Shown: positions 1 to 7,819, numbered from the stretch's first letter. The stretch is DNA of 41,840 nt from Caulobacteraceae bacterium (GCA_025352085.1 JANXUA010000108.1:1-41840); one strand, 5' to 3'. Numbers and translations are program-made. The notes: generated from the letters alone by a model not told the origin.

Positions 1-477
1 ACGTTCCAAGGCAAGTACGTCGACTCGTCGGTGACCTTGGGCCTCCGGTATTCCTTCGCAGCGCCGCCGCCGCCTCCCCCGCCGCCGCCGCCGCCTCCCC
101 CGCCGCCGCCGCCTCCCCCGCCGCCGCCGCCGCCGGCCTTCACGCCGCGCGACTACATCATCTACTTCCCGTTTGATCAGTTCGTGATCACGCCGGAAGC
201 CCAGGCGGTGCTCCAGGATGCGGCCAAGTACTCGGTCGATGGCCACGCTTCGAAGGACATCATCGTGGGTCACACCGACACCTCCGGTTCGGTGGCCTAC
301 AACCAGCGCCTGTCGGAACGTCGCGCCAAGGCGACCGCCGATGGCATGGTGGCTCTGGGCGTTCCCCAGTCCAACTTGGATGTCAGCTGGAAGGGCAAGT
401 CCGAACCCGCGGTCGCTACCGGCGACGGGGTGAAGGAACCGCTCAACCGTCGCGCGACCATCCACGTCGACTTCTAA
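1..477 (+). CDS. OmpA-family outer-membrane protein, C-terminal part (partial)
   Basis: The reading frame is open from the first base, so the N-terminal beta-barrel lies outside the window. The 158 visible residues start with a last barrel strand ending in GLRYSF, continue into an uninterrupted run of 24 prolines (about residues 22-45), and finish with a complete OmpA C-terminal domain (about 55-158). That domain shows the HTDTSG segment and the NQRLSERRA motif, whose Asp and Arg bind diaminopimelate of peptidoglycan in this family. The protein should anchor the outer membrane to the cell wall, with the proline run as a stiff periplasmic spacer. The gene ends just before a strong terminator. 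The family assignment is secure; the exact paralogue cannot be told from the fragment. Confidence 0.93.
   Translation, partial: TFQGKYVDSSVTLGLRYSFAAPPPPPPPPPPPPPPPPPPPPPPPPAFTPRDYIIYFPFDQFVITPEAQAVLQDAAKYSVDGHASKDIIVGHTDTSGSVAYNQRLSERRAKATADGMVALGVPQSNLDVSWKGKSEPAVATGDGVKEPLNRRATIHVDF
64..135 (+). repeat. CCG/CCT/CCC proline-codon tract inside ompA-like gene
   Basis: Twenty-four consecutive proline codons, almost all CCG, are interrupted at regular intervals by CCT CCC pairs, giving an imperfect repeat on a C-rich strand. It encodes the linker between barrel and OmpA domain. Slippage in units of three bases would change linker length without breaking the frame. Confidence 0.9.
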
Positions 478-508
478 ACGCGCATCAGCGCACTCCAAGG
501 ATACGGCG

Positions 509-540
509 GAGCCCGGTCGAAAGACCGGGCTCTTTCCGTT
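509..540 (+). terminator. Rho-independent terminator after the ompA-like gene
   Basis: A perfect 10-bp stem (GAGCCCGGTC at 509-518 and GACCGGGCTC at 523-532) closes on a stable GAAA tetraloop and is followed by the T-rich stretch TTTCCGTTT. It lies 31 bases after the stop codon. Confidence 0.9.
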
Positions 541-716
541 TGGGCTGGTGAGATTTGACGGGGCCTTGTCCGCGATCACAGTCGCGTGAACGCGAGACCG
601 CGCGCCGCCGCCAACATCTTGAATCGCTTGGCCTCGTCGCCGATCTTTAACGTCTCGTTTACAAAAAAAGTCCGGGCGCCGATGGCTCTCCCCGTTGACG
701 CCAGATCATCCATGTG

Positions 717-764
717 ACCCCATATAGTGGGGTTGGGGGAGCGATTGCCCACAACATTTAGGGA
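717..764 (+). promoter_or_regulatory. Paired NrdR-box-like sites upstream of nrdA
   Basis: Two sites resemble the NrdR box (consensus acaCwAtATaTwGtgt). The core at 720-729 reads CCATATAGTG and lies in a perfect inverted repeat, ACCCCA/TGGGGT, at 717-733. The core at 752-761 reads CAACATTTAG and matches every strongly conserved core position. The cores start 32 bp apart, about three helical turns, the usual arrangement for this repressor. The rest of the 345-base gap before nrdA (541-822) holds no gene I can support. It contains a TTAA-N7-TTTA near-match to a CtrA site at 647-661, which I regard as weak. Confidence 0.6.
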
Positions 765-822
765 CCAAGGGGCGCCACCGCTCTTAAACGAGTCCCTCGC
801 ATAGATGGGTAAAGAGGCGGAT

Positions 823-2688
823 ATGAACGGTCAGGTAAAGCGGGAAATCTTCGAGACGGCGACGACGCAGAGCGCGCGTCAGGTCGAGAAGCCCAGGCTG
901 GCCCTTGTGCAAAAGGTCGAGATCGACCGCGACCGCGACGCCCTGCTCACCGATTTTGGCAAGACCACCCTGGAGGATCGCTACCTTCTGCCCGGCGAAT
1001 CCTATCAGGATATGTTCGCCCGCGTGGCGACCGCGTTCGCCGATGATTCCGATCACGCCCAACGGATCTACGACTACATCTCCAGGCTATGGTTCATGCC
1101 GGCGACGCCGGTTCTGTCCAACGGCGGCGCGGCGCGGGGCCTGCCGATTTCCTGCTTCCTCAACGCCGTCGGCGATTCGTTGGAGAGCATCGTCGGCACC
1201 TGGAACCAGAATGTGTGGCTGGCGGCCAATGGCGGGGGCATCGGCACCTATTGGGGCGGCGTGCGCTCCATCGGCGAAAAGGTGAAGGGTTCGGGCCAGA
1301 CCAGCGGCATCATCCCCTTCATCAGGGTGATGGACAGCCTCACCCTGGCGATCAGCCAAGGCTCTCTGCGCCGGGGCTCCGCGGCGGTCTATGTCGACAT
1401 CCACCATCCGGAAATCGAGGAGTTCCTCGAAATTCGCAAACCGTCGGGGGATTTCAACCGCAAAGCGTTGAACTTGCATCATGGCATTTCGATCACCGAC
1501 GAATTCATGCACGCGGTGCGCGACGGCAAGCCCTTCGCCCTGCGTTCGCCCAAGACCCAGGAGCCCCTGCGCGAAGTTGATGCGCGCCAGCTGTGGCAAA
1601 AGGTTCTCGAGCTACGCCTGCAGACGGGCGAACCCTATCTGATCTTCGCCGACACGGTGAACCGCGCCATGCCGCGCCACCAGCGCGAATTGGGGCTGAA
1701 GGTTCGTCAATCGAATCTGTGTTCGGAAATCATGTTGCATTCAGGCGTCGATCACCTTGGCGTGGAGCGCACGGCGGTATGCTGCCTCTCGTCGGTCAAC
1801 GCCGAAATGTTCATGGAATGGCGCGACCACCCGACGTTTGTCGAGGACGTCATGCGCTTTCTGGACAATGTGCTGCAGGATTTCATCGACCGGGCCCCGT
1901 CGGAAATGGCCGCCGCGTCCTACGCCGCGATGCGGGAACGCTCGGTCGGTCTGGGTCTGATGGGGTTCCACTCCTTCCTGCAGGCGCAGAACGTGCCCTT
2001 CGAAAGTGCTCTGGCCAAGTCCTGGAACAATCGCCTGTTCAAACATCTGCGTCGGCAATGCGACGCCGCCAGTCAGGTTCTCGCCGAGGAGCGCGGACCC
2101 TGTCCGGATGCGGCCGAACGCGGCGTGATGGAGCGTTTTTCGCACAAGCTGGCCATCGCCCCGACGGCGTCGATCTCGATCATCTGCGGAGGAACCAGCG
2201 CCGGCATTGAGCCCATCCCGGCCAATATCTACACCCACAAGACCCTGTCGGGCTCCTTCGCCGTGCGCAATCCGTATCTCGAACAGGTGCTTGAGGCGAA
2301 GGGCGAAAACACGCCCGCCATCTGGGACACCATTCTGGAAAACGAGGGGTCGGTGCAGCACCTCGACTGTCTTAGCCAGGACGAGAAGGACGTGTTCAAG
2401 ACGGCGTTCGAAATCGATCAGCGCTGGGTCATCGACCTGGCCGCCGACCGCACGCCGCAGATCTGTCAGTCGCAGTCGGTCAATGTGTTCCTGGCCGGCG
2501 ACGTCGATAAATGGGACCTGCACATGCTGCATTGGCAGGCTTGGGAGCGGGGCGTCAAAAGTCTGTACTATCTGCGCTCAAAATCGGTGCAGCGCGCCGC
2601 CCACGCCGGCGCCGACATGGCGATCGACAGCGCCGCGCGGGCGAGCGAAGCGCGCACCGACTATGAGGAATGCCTCGCCTGTCAATAG
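823..2688 (+). CDS. nrdA: Class I ribonucleoside-diphosphate reductase, alpha subunit
   Basis: The large catalytic subunit reduces ribonucleoside diphosphates to deoxy forms in the cytoplasm and works with NrdB, encoded 2 kb downstream. With the ATG at 823 it has 621 residues; this start has AAAGAGG five bases upstream, better than the in-frame ATG at 805. Active-site features are present: Cys111 in the ISCF segment, the N-x-C-x-E triad (Asn298, Cys300, Glu302), redox-partner candidates Cys320/Cys321, the tyrosine pair Tyr582-Tyr583 for radical transfer, and a C-terminal CLACQ cysteine pair for re-reduction. The N-terminus goes directly into the catalytic part, so the roughly 90-residue ATP-cone that gives dATP feedback in E. 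coli NrdA is absent. Unlike in many bacteria, nrdB is not the next gene. Two NrdR-like boxes lie upstream. Confidence 0.95.
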   Translation: MNGQVKREIFETATTQSARQVEKPRLALVQKVEIDRDRDALLTDFGKTTLEDRYLLPGESYQDMFARVATAFADDSDHAQRIYDYISRLWFMPATPVLSNGGAARGLPISCFLNAVGDSLESIVGTWNQNVWLAANGGGIGTYWGGVRSIGEKVKGSGQTSGIIPFIRVMDSLTLAISQGSLRRGSAAVYVDIHHPEIEEFLEIRKPSGDFNRKALNLHHGISITDEFMHAVRDGKPFALRSPKTQEPLREVDARQLWQKVLELRLQTGEPYLIFADTVNRAMPRHQRELGLKVRQSNLCSEIMLHSGVDHLGVERTAVCCLSSVNAEMFMEWRDHPTFVEDVMRFLDNVLQDFIDRAPSEMAAASYAAMRERSVGLGLMGFHSFLQAQNVPFESALAKSWNNRLFKHLRRQCDAASQVLAEERGPCPDAAERGVMERFSHKLAIAPTASISIICGGTSAGIEPIPANIYTHKTLSGSFAVRNPYLEQVLEAKGENTPAIWDTILENEGSVQHLDCLSQDEKDVFKTAFEIDQRWVIDLAADRTPQICQSQSVNVFLAGDVDKWDLHMLHWQAWERGVKSLYYLRSKSVQRAAHAGADMAIDSAARASEARTDYEECLACQ

Positions 2689-2693
2689 GCGGC

Positions 2694-2740
2694 TAGAGCA
2701 AACCTTGTTCAGATCGTCTGAACGGGGGTAATTTGCTCTA
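2694..2740. repeat. Nested palindromic element between nrdA and mtnA
   Basis: The outer arms TAGAGCAAA (2694-2702) and TTTGCTCTA (2732-2740) are a perfect 9-bp inverted repeat. Inside them GTTCAGA (2707-2713) and TCTGAAC (2717-2723) form a second perfect hairpin around TCG. The element sits between two convergent genes, 5 bases after the nrdA stop codon, so it may serve as a two-way transcription end. TAGAGC...GCTCTA palindromes are, as I recall, dispersed in alphaproteobacterial genomes; copy number cannot be judged from one window. Confidence 0.75.
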
Positions 2741-2763
2741 AATTCAAAAGTGTAGAGCCTGAT

Positions 2764-3882
2764 TCAACGCTTGCGGCTGTTCCGTGCAAACGCATCAGGC
2801 TCTTCCGGAAATAGGCTCAGCAGTCCCGCCTCGCTTGCGTCGCAGGCGCCGCGTTCGGTAATCAGTCCGGTGATCAGGCGCGCGGGCGTGACGTCGAAGC
2901 CGAAATTGGCGGCCGGACTGCCCGGCGCGGCGACGCGCACCATGCCGATCGTTCCGTCCGCCAGAGCGCCGCTTATATGGGTGACTTCGCTCGGGTCGCG
3001 CTCCTCGATAGGAATCTGCGCCACGCCGTCGGTCAGGCGCCAGTCCACGGTCGAAGACGGAGCGGCGACATGGAACGGCACGCGGTTATCGGCCGCCGCC
3101 AGCGCCTTCAGATAGGTGCCGATCTTGTTGGCCGCGTCGCCGCTGCGGGTTATGCGATCGGCGCCGACAATGACCAGATCCACCCGTCCGTGCTGCATTA
3201 GATGGCCGCCGGCGTTGTCGGCGATGACTGTGTGCGCGACGCCCTGCTGGCCCAGTTCGAACGCGGTCAGCGCTGCGCCCTGATTGCGCGGTCGCGTCTC
3301 GTCGACCCAGACATGCAGCGAAATTCCCCGTTCCTTGGCGACATAGATGGGCGCCAGCGCCGTCCCCCAGTCCACCGCCGCCAGCCAGCCGGCATTGCAA
3401 TGGGTGAGGATGTTGACGGTCTCGCCGGACTTGCGCGCGGCGAACGCGCCGATCATGTCGGCGCCGAATTCGCCGATCTTGCGGCACGCCGCCACATCCT
3501 CTTCGGCGATCGCCGCCGCCTCCGCCGCAGCGACTTCCGCGCGGGCCGAAGGCGGGAGGGCGATTACCGCCGACTCCACCCGGGCTAACGCCCACGCCAA
3601 ATTCACCGCCGTCGGACGGGTGGCCGCCAGGCTCTTGCAGGCATGGGCGAGGCCGGCGTCCGAAGGATCCGTGCGTAGGGCGAGCGCCAGCCCCCACGCC
3701 GCCGTCACCCCGATCAGCGGCGCGCCGCGCACCTGCATGTCGCCGATCGCGCGGACCGCGTCATCCAGCCCGTCCAGGCGAACGATCTCGATGCGATGCG
3801 GCAGGAGCGTCTGATCGATGATCTCGACGGCGCCATCGGCGGCGGGCCAGATCGTCCGCATCGGTTGGCCACGCACTAACAT
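2764..3882 (-). CDS. mtnA: S-methyl-5-thioribose-1-phosphate isomerase
   Basis: MtnA converts 5-methylthioribose 1-phosphate to 5-methylthioribulose 1-phosphate in methionine salvage. The 372-residue protein from the ATG at 3882 has the family's catalytic pair, Cys162 in THCNAG and Asp242 in VGADRI, and the MQVRGAPLIG segment near the N-terminus. An in-frame upstream ATG at 3990 would add 36 residues that lie inside the preceding gene, so the shorter start is preferred. The gene begins 25 bases after the stop of the GST-like gene on the same strand, suggesting one transcript. No other methionine-salvage gene is in the window. It converges with nrdA across a palindrome. Confidence 0.92.
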   Translation of the reverse strand: MLVRGQPMRTIWPAADGAVEIIDQTLLPHRIEIVRLDGLDDAVRAIGDMQVRGAPLIGVTAAWGLALALRTDPSDAGLAHACKSLAATRPTAVNLAWALARVESAVIALPPSARAEVAAAEAAAIAEEDVAACRKIGEFGADMIGAFAARKSGETVNILTHCNAGWLAAVDWGTALAPIYVAKERGISLHVWVDETRPRNQGAALTAFELGQQGVAHTVIADNAGGHLMQHGRVDLVIVGADRITRSGDAANKIGTYLKALAAADNRVPFHVAAPSSTVDWRLTDGVAQIPIEERDPSEVTHISGALADGTIGMVRVAAPGSPAANFGFDVTPARLITGLITERGACDASEAGLLSLFPEEPDAFARNSRKR

Positions 3883-3907
3883 GCGAGGCGTTTCTCGTTG
3901 ATCGCCG

Positions 3908-4531
3908 TCATCCTTCCCACCCTTTCGAAAACGCAAGTCGTTCCGCCCACAAGGCGGCCAGTCTCGGATCGGCGTCGACGCGACGAACAACCTCGCCCAT
4001 GCACGGCGCGACCTTATAGAAGGCCCGCCGACGCGGCTTCCAGCGCGAGGTGACGGTCACATAGAGGTCGAGAACCGTCAGCGAATCCCCGAGCAGATAC
4101 CGTCCGGGCGACAGTTGATTTTCCATAACCGCCCAACACGCCGCGATCCGCTCGGCGGTCCGGTCGAGCAACACGCCTTCCTGGGCCTTGTCGGCCGCAA
4201 GGCGAGAGGGTTTGTCGCGAATCCAATAGAGCGAATAGATCGCGGCGGACACAAAGGCCATCCAGCGCAGATAGGCGGCTCGCGCCGGCTCGCTAATGCG
4301 CGGGGCAAGCCCGGCGTCGGGAAATTCGTCCGCCAGCCAGATCAGGATCGCCGCGCTTTCGGTCATCAGCTCGCCGGTCGGCAGGATCAGGGCGGGAACC
4401 TGACGCATGGGGTTGATGGCGCGTTTCGCCCCTTCCTGGACGCGGTAGGGCGCTCCGATCAGGGCGAGAGCCGCTTCGACGGCCACTGAACCGGTTCCCT
4501 TTCCGCCAATCACGACGAACGGCGTTGCCAT
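3908..4531 (-). CDS. Glutathione S-transferase-like protein
   Basis: The 207-residue protein has the two-part GST layout. An N-terminal thioredoxin-like domain (about 1-80) contains the cis-proline segment QVPAL and the TESAAIL segment that binds the glutathione gamma-glutamyl group. A helical C-terminal domain contains LLGDSLTVLDLYV, the typical N-capping/hydrophobic staple region. The first beta-alpha unit has GGKGTGS where other classes place the catalytic Ser, Cys or Tyr, so the reaction cannot be assigned. The ATG at 4531 is chosen because GGGGA lies eight bases upstream; the in-frame ATG at 4555 overlaps an NrdR-box-like site. Probably cotranscribed with mtnA. Confidence 0.85.
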   Translation of the reverse strand: MATPFVVIGGKGTGSVAVEAALALIGAPYRVQEGAKRAINPMRQVPALILPTGELMTESAAILIWLADEFPDAGLAPRISEPARAAYLRWMAFVSAAIYSLYWIRDKPSRLAADKAQEGVLLDRTAERIAACWAVMENQLSPGRYLLGDSLTVLDLYVTVTSRWKPRRRAFYKVAPCMGEVVRRVDADPRLAALWAERLAFSKGWEG

Positions 4532-4551
4532 CGACTTGTCCCCAGTTTCGC

Positions 4552-4598
4552 CCACACCATCTTGTAGGCTATCGTTAACTTCCTTCTAGATGTTGTCC
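4552..4598 (+). promoter_or_regulatory. Paired NrdR-box-like sites upstream of nrdB
   Basis: The core at 4555-4564 reads CACCATCTTG (one of eight conserved core positions missing) and the core at 4586-4595 reads CTAGATGTTG (all conserved core positions present). They start 31 bp apart, almost the spacing seen before nrdA. A separate inverted repeat, ACACT-GAT-AGTGT, lies at 4602-4614, and a GAATC (GANTC class, the CcrM target) at 4645-4649, 28 bases before the nrdB start. The region also serves the divergent GST-like gene. Confidence 0.55.
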
Positions 4599-4677
4599 CG
4601 CACACTGATAGTGTCAGGGGTTCGTAAGGTTCGCGAACGCATGCGAATCGGGCCCCGTCTTTTGGATACCGCCGCCG

Positions 4678-5733
4678 ATGACCCTCGTCACGCCCGCTTT
4701 GATCGTTCCCGCCGCCAAACCCGGTCTGTTGACCGCTTCTTACGCCTATAAGCCGTTCCGCTACCCGTGGGCCTACGACTTCTGGAAGCGCCAACAGCAG
4801 GTGCACTGGATGCCCGAGGAAGTGCCGCTCGGCGAAGACTGCAAGGACTGGGCGGCCAAGCTCAACGATCGCGAGCGCAATCTGCTCACCCAGATTTTCC
4901 GCTTCTTCACCCAGTCCGACGTCGAGGTGAACGACAACTATATGGAACGCTACGCCACCGTCTTCAAACCGACTGAGGTCAAGATGATGCTGGCGGCGTT
5001 CTCGAATATGGAAACCATCCATATCGCCGCCTACGCCTTGCTGCTCGAAACCATCGGTATGCCGGAATCGGAGTTCTCCGCCTTTCTCGAATTGGAGGCC
5101 CTGAAGGCCAAGCACGACTACATGCAGCAGTTCGGCATGGGCTCGAACGCCGATATCGCCCGCACCCTGGCCATGTTCGGCGGATTCACCGAAGGGCTGC
5201 AGCTGTTCGCCAGCTTCGCCATGCTGATGAACTTCCCGCGCTTCAACAAGATGAAGGGCATGGGTCAGATCGTCTCGTGGAGCGTGCGCGACGAAAGCCT
5301 GCACTGCGAGGGTATCGTCAAGCTCTATCACGCCTTCAACGCCGAGACCGGCGCGGTGACGAAATCGGTGGCCGCCGACATTGTCGATTGCTGCAAGACC
5401 GTCGTGAGTCTGGAGGATCGCTTCATCGACTTGGCCTTCGAGGCCGGCGAAGTGCAGGGTATGACCCCTGACGATATTAAGGGCTATATCCGTTTCATCG
5501 CCGACTGGCGTCTGCGCCAGTTGGGCCTGCCGACCGTCTATGGCGCCAAGGAAAACCCCTTGCCCTGGCTGCAGAGCCTGATTTCCGGGGTCGAACACGC
5601 CAATTTCTTCGAAGCGCGCTCAACGGAATATTCCAAGGCCGCCACGCGCGGCGCCTGGCACGGCGACACCGGCGTCTGGTCGGCCTTCGACGAGATGATG
5701 GCCAAGCGCGAAACGTCGACGCTGACGCACTAA
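4678..5733 (+). CDS. nrdB: Class I ribonucleoside-diphosphate reductase, beta subunit
   Basis: NrdB houses the di-iron site and the radical used by NrdA. The 351-residue protein keeps the metal and radical positions of a tyrosyl-radical enzyme: Asp81 in QSDVEVND, Glu112 and His115 in the METIH segment, and radical Tyr119 in IAAYALLLE, with further ligands in the later LELEAL and DESLHCEG segments. It has no N-terminal ATP-cone, which some bacteria carry on NrdB when NrdA lacks it. Thus neither visible subunit has the canonical dATP overall-activity module. Its own NrdR-like box pair suggests regulation together with nrdA from a separate promoter. The ATG at 4678 has no strong Shine-Dalgarno match. 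Confidence 0.95.
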   Translation: MTLVTPALIVPAAKPGLLTASYAYKPFRYPWAYDFWKRQQQVHWMPEEVPLGEDCKDWAAKLNDRERNLLTQIFRFFTQSDVEVNDNYMERYATVFKPTEVKMMLAAFSNMETIHIAAYALLLETIGMPESEFSAFLELEALKAKHDYMQQFGMGSNADIARTLAMFGGFTEGLQLFASFAMLMNFPRFNKMKGMGQIVSWSVRDESLHCEGIVKLYHAFNAETGAVTKSVAADIVDCCKTVVSLEDRFIDLAFEAGEVQGMTPDDIKGYIRFIADWRLRQLGLPTVYGAKENPLPWLQSLISGVEHANFFEARSTEYSKAATRGAWHGDTGVWSAFDEMMAKRETSTLTH

Positions 5734-5792
5734 GCTCAAAAGGCGTCAACGGCGTCTCGCCTTTGTCATCGGTTCCCGCTAACACGCGGGCG

Positions 5793-6569
5793 ATGACCAG
5801 ACGCGTGGCCCTCGAGGGCGTGGATAATTTCCGGGACTTTGGCGACTATGCGACGGCGTCGGGTGGCCGGCTTCGGGGCCGTCGGCTGTATCGATCGGCG
5901 ACCCACGGCCGGGCGACCGACGCCGATCTGGCCAAGATCGCCGCCCTCGACATCGCCGTCATCGTCGACTTGCGCCGCGCCACCGAACAAGCGCGCGATC
6001 CGTCACGTCGCCCTGCGGGGTTTGCCGGCGCGGTGATCACCAGTCCAACGGCGATGACGGTCGAAGACGGCTGGATCAACCATATCCAGGGCTCGGATCT
6101 CTCTGCGGACGCCTTTCGCAAATATATGGTCACCTACTACCGCGACGCGCCGTTCGATCCTCGGCACATTGATCTTTTCGCCCGCTATTTCAAAGCATTG
6201 GCGGAGGCGGATGGTCCGGTTCTGATCCACTGCGCCGCCGGAAAGGACCGCACTGGCATCCTTGCGGCCTTGACCCACCATTTGCTCGGCGTGCACCCCG
6301 ACGACGCCCTGGCCGACTACCTTCTCACCAATGATCCAGACCGGATCGAACGGCGGTTGCAGGTCGTCACCGAAACTATCGCCGGTTTCGCAGGCAGAGC
6401 GCCCTCGGAAGGGGCGGTGCGCGTGGCGATGGCGGTCGAACCGCACTATCTGGACACCGCGTTCGGCGAGATCAAAAGCCGCTTTGGCGGGCTGGATGGT
6501 TATCTGGGCCAGGCCCTGGGCGTCGATGCCGCGCAGCGACAGGCCATTGCAGCCCGTCTGCTCGAATAA
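5793..6569 (+). CDS. Tyrosine-protein-phosphatase-like protein (Y_phosphatase3 type)
   Basis: The 258-residue protein carries the phosphatase P-loop HCAAGKDRTG (His146, Cys147, Arg153), matching HCx5R with catalytic Cys and phosphate-binding Arg. The N-terminal NFRDFGDY motif followed by GRLYRSA-type residues is typical of the bacterial Tyr_phosphatase3 family, which removes phosphate from phosphotyrosine or phosphoinositides. No signal peptide is visible, so it is probably cytoplasmic. The frame also has a TTG at 5763, but the ATG at 5793 starts just before the family's conserved beginning. The stop lies in a 13-bp direct repeat (6558-6570 and 6574-6586), so the last codons and stop are duplicated downstream. 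Confidence 0.85.
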   Translation: MTRRVALEGVDNFRDFGDYATASGGRLRGRRLYRSATHGRATDADLAKIAALDIAVIVDLRRATEQARDPSRRPAGFAGAVITSPTAMTVEDGWINHIQGSDLSADAFRKYMVTYYRDAPFDPRHIDLFARYFKALAEADGPVLIHCAAGKDRTGILAALTHHLLGVHPDDALADYLLTNDPDRIERRLQVVTETIAGFAGRAPSEGAVRVAMAVEPHYLDTAFGEIKSRFGGLDGYLGQALGVDAAQRQAIAARLLE

Positions 6570-6583
6570 ACGCCTGCTCGAAT

Positions 6584-6626
6584 AAAAAGGCGCCCGCCGC
6601 GACCAAACCGGTCGACGACGGGCGCC
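6584..6626 (-). terminator. Hairpin terminator between convergent genes
   Basis: GGCGCCCG (6589-6596) and CGGGCGCC (6619-6626) form a perfect 8-bp stem around a 22-base loop. Read on the minus strand it is followed by TTTTTATT, as for a Rho-independent terminator ending the minus-strand genes to its right. It can also act as the end of the phosphatase transcript. Confidence 0.65.
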
Positions 6627-6734
6627 AAGGGGGACCATGAAGCCTCATACTTCGCGTTTGATACTGCCCCCGCGTCCGGCCATGTTCGAATCACCATGAC
6701 GTGAGGAGGGTAAAAATCGCCCGTTGGCGGCGTT

Positions 6735-7277
6735 TCAGTAGCGCGGCAGGGGCGATTGTGGGGTGAGGTCCGGTGTGACGCCCCGGCCGGCGGGCATTCG
6801 CCAAGCGCCGTGAAAACTGAAATCGAACGTGCGACATAGCCTGACGGGCCCGCCGTCGGCGGCCGGCCCAAAAACGTAGACCCGCAGGTCGCCATAGGGG
6901 CGGGGCTTGCCGAACGCCATCCACGCCCGCGTCGCGCCAGGGCAGAAGGCGGCGATAAGCGCGCCCCCGTCCTGATCGGCTTTGACCTCATAAAGGTCCC
7001 GCCCCGTCGCGCGGGCGCCGATCAGCGGCGTCAATCCCGCTGGGCCGAGGTCTCGCTCAGTCGCCGATTTCAGATCGGCCGTGGCCTGCGCCTCGGTGGC
7101 GCGCACGCTGATCATGGTGGTGTGGAACAGGCCTTGCCTGAACTCAAAGGTAAGGGGGCCGGCCGTCGCCTTGGTTTCGGCGTTGGCCGGGTCATAGGAA
7201 TACATCCGCACCGCGTCCGCCCACGCCGGCGGCGCCAACAGCGCCAGTCCGGCGGCGAGGAGGAACCGGCGCGGCAT
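6735..7277 (-). CDS. Small secreted protein of unknown function
   Basis: The 180-residue product begins with a clear signal peptide: a charged MPRR start, a hydrophobic stretch, and cleavage expected after PPAWA. The mature part has two cysteines and no motif I recognise. Its ATG shares one base with the stop codon of the upstream lipoprotein gene (TGATG), so the two are likely translationally coupled. The same frame runs open to 7553, but the extra N-terminal part overlaps the lipoprotein gene and lacks a signal sequence, so I reject the longer form. A periplasmic role linked to the preceding lipoprotein is only an inference. Confidence 0.75.
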   Translation of the reverse strand: MPRRFLLAAGLALLAPPAWADAVRMYSYDPANAETKATAGPLTFEFRQGLFHTTMISVRATEAQATADLKSATERDLGPAGLTPLIGARATGRDLYEVKADQDGGALIAAFCPGATRAWMAFGKPRPYGDLRVYVFGPAADGGPVRLCRTFDFSFHGAWRMPAGRGVTPDLTPQSPLPRY

Positions 7278-7798
7278 CAGCGATGTCGCAGCCCTGACAG
7301 GCTGGCGTCGGCGTTGAAATCGACCATGCGCCACACGCCGTCCTCGTTGGCGAACGTCAGCAGGCAGGGGCCTTGCCGACGAGAGGTCGCGCAGACGCGG
7401 CCATCGGGCAAGGTGCTCAGCGCCGCGGCCAGGGACAAGCGATTGGGTATGGGCGTGTTGGCGCTGTAACCATAAAAGGCCGCCACATCGCGGAAGACCG
7501 CCGGCTGAACCAGGACATCGCCAGCCAAGCGCGAGGCGGGGCCGGACAACCACGCTCCCAGCAGCGTCAGGCCGGTGGACATGTGCGCCGCTCGGTCGCG
7601 GCTGAGCATCTCGGCCTGGAGCCGCCCCTCCAGCGCCCGGCGGTCCACGAGGGCGTCGAAGGTGGCGTGGTCGTCATTGCGGATGGCAATCATCAGATTG
7701 TGAACGTCGCCGGCCGCGCCATAGCGATCGGTGGCCGCGCAGGCGGTCAGCAGGCCGACGATGGCGAGGGCGATCAGAGATTTGGCGATCTTGGACAT
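7277..7798 (-). CDS. Putative lipoprotein, DUF2939-like
   Basis: The 173-residue protein has a lipoprotein signal peptide with lipobox LLTAC, predicting a lipid-anchored cysteine and attachment to the inner or outer membrane. The early mature segment, with AIRNDDHATFDALVDRRALEGRL, resembles DUF2939 proteins, which share a D-x-x-x-L-x-x-x-V-D pattern; this match is from memory and moderate. The ATG is preceded by GGAGG at five-base spacing, a strong ribosome-binding site. It lies 21 bases after the hydrolase gene and overlaps the following secreted-protein gene by one base, so the three probably form an operon. Function unknown. Confidence 0.78.
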   Translation of the reverse strand: MSKIAKSLIALAIVGLLTACAATDRYGAAGDVHNLMIAIRNDDHATFDALVDRRALEGRLQAEMLSRDRAAHMSTGLTLLGAWLSGPASRLAGDVLVQPAVFRDVAAFYGYSANTPIPNRLSLAAALSTLPDGRVCATSRRQGPCLLTFANEDGVWRMVDFNADASLSGLRHR

Positions 7799-7819
7799 GC
7801 GGTCCTCCGTTTTGGTTTC

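Noticed and set aside
647-661. CtrA-like site TTAA-N7-TTTA upstream of nrdA
   Set aside because: One mismatch in a short motif, and not placed next to a recognisable promoter; too weak to annotate separately.
4602-4614. ACACT-GAT-AGTGT inverted repeat before nrdB as a third NrdR box
   Set aside because: The odd-length centre does not fit the even-centred NrdR core and the conserved A/T positions do not align; kept only as an unassigned inverted repeat.
6558-6586. 13-bp direct repeat at the phosphatase stop codon as a mobile-element target duplication
   Set aside because: The copies are only three bases apart with no insert between them, so simple replication slippage explains it.
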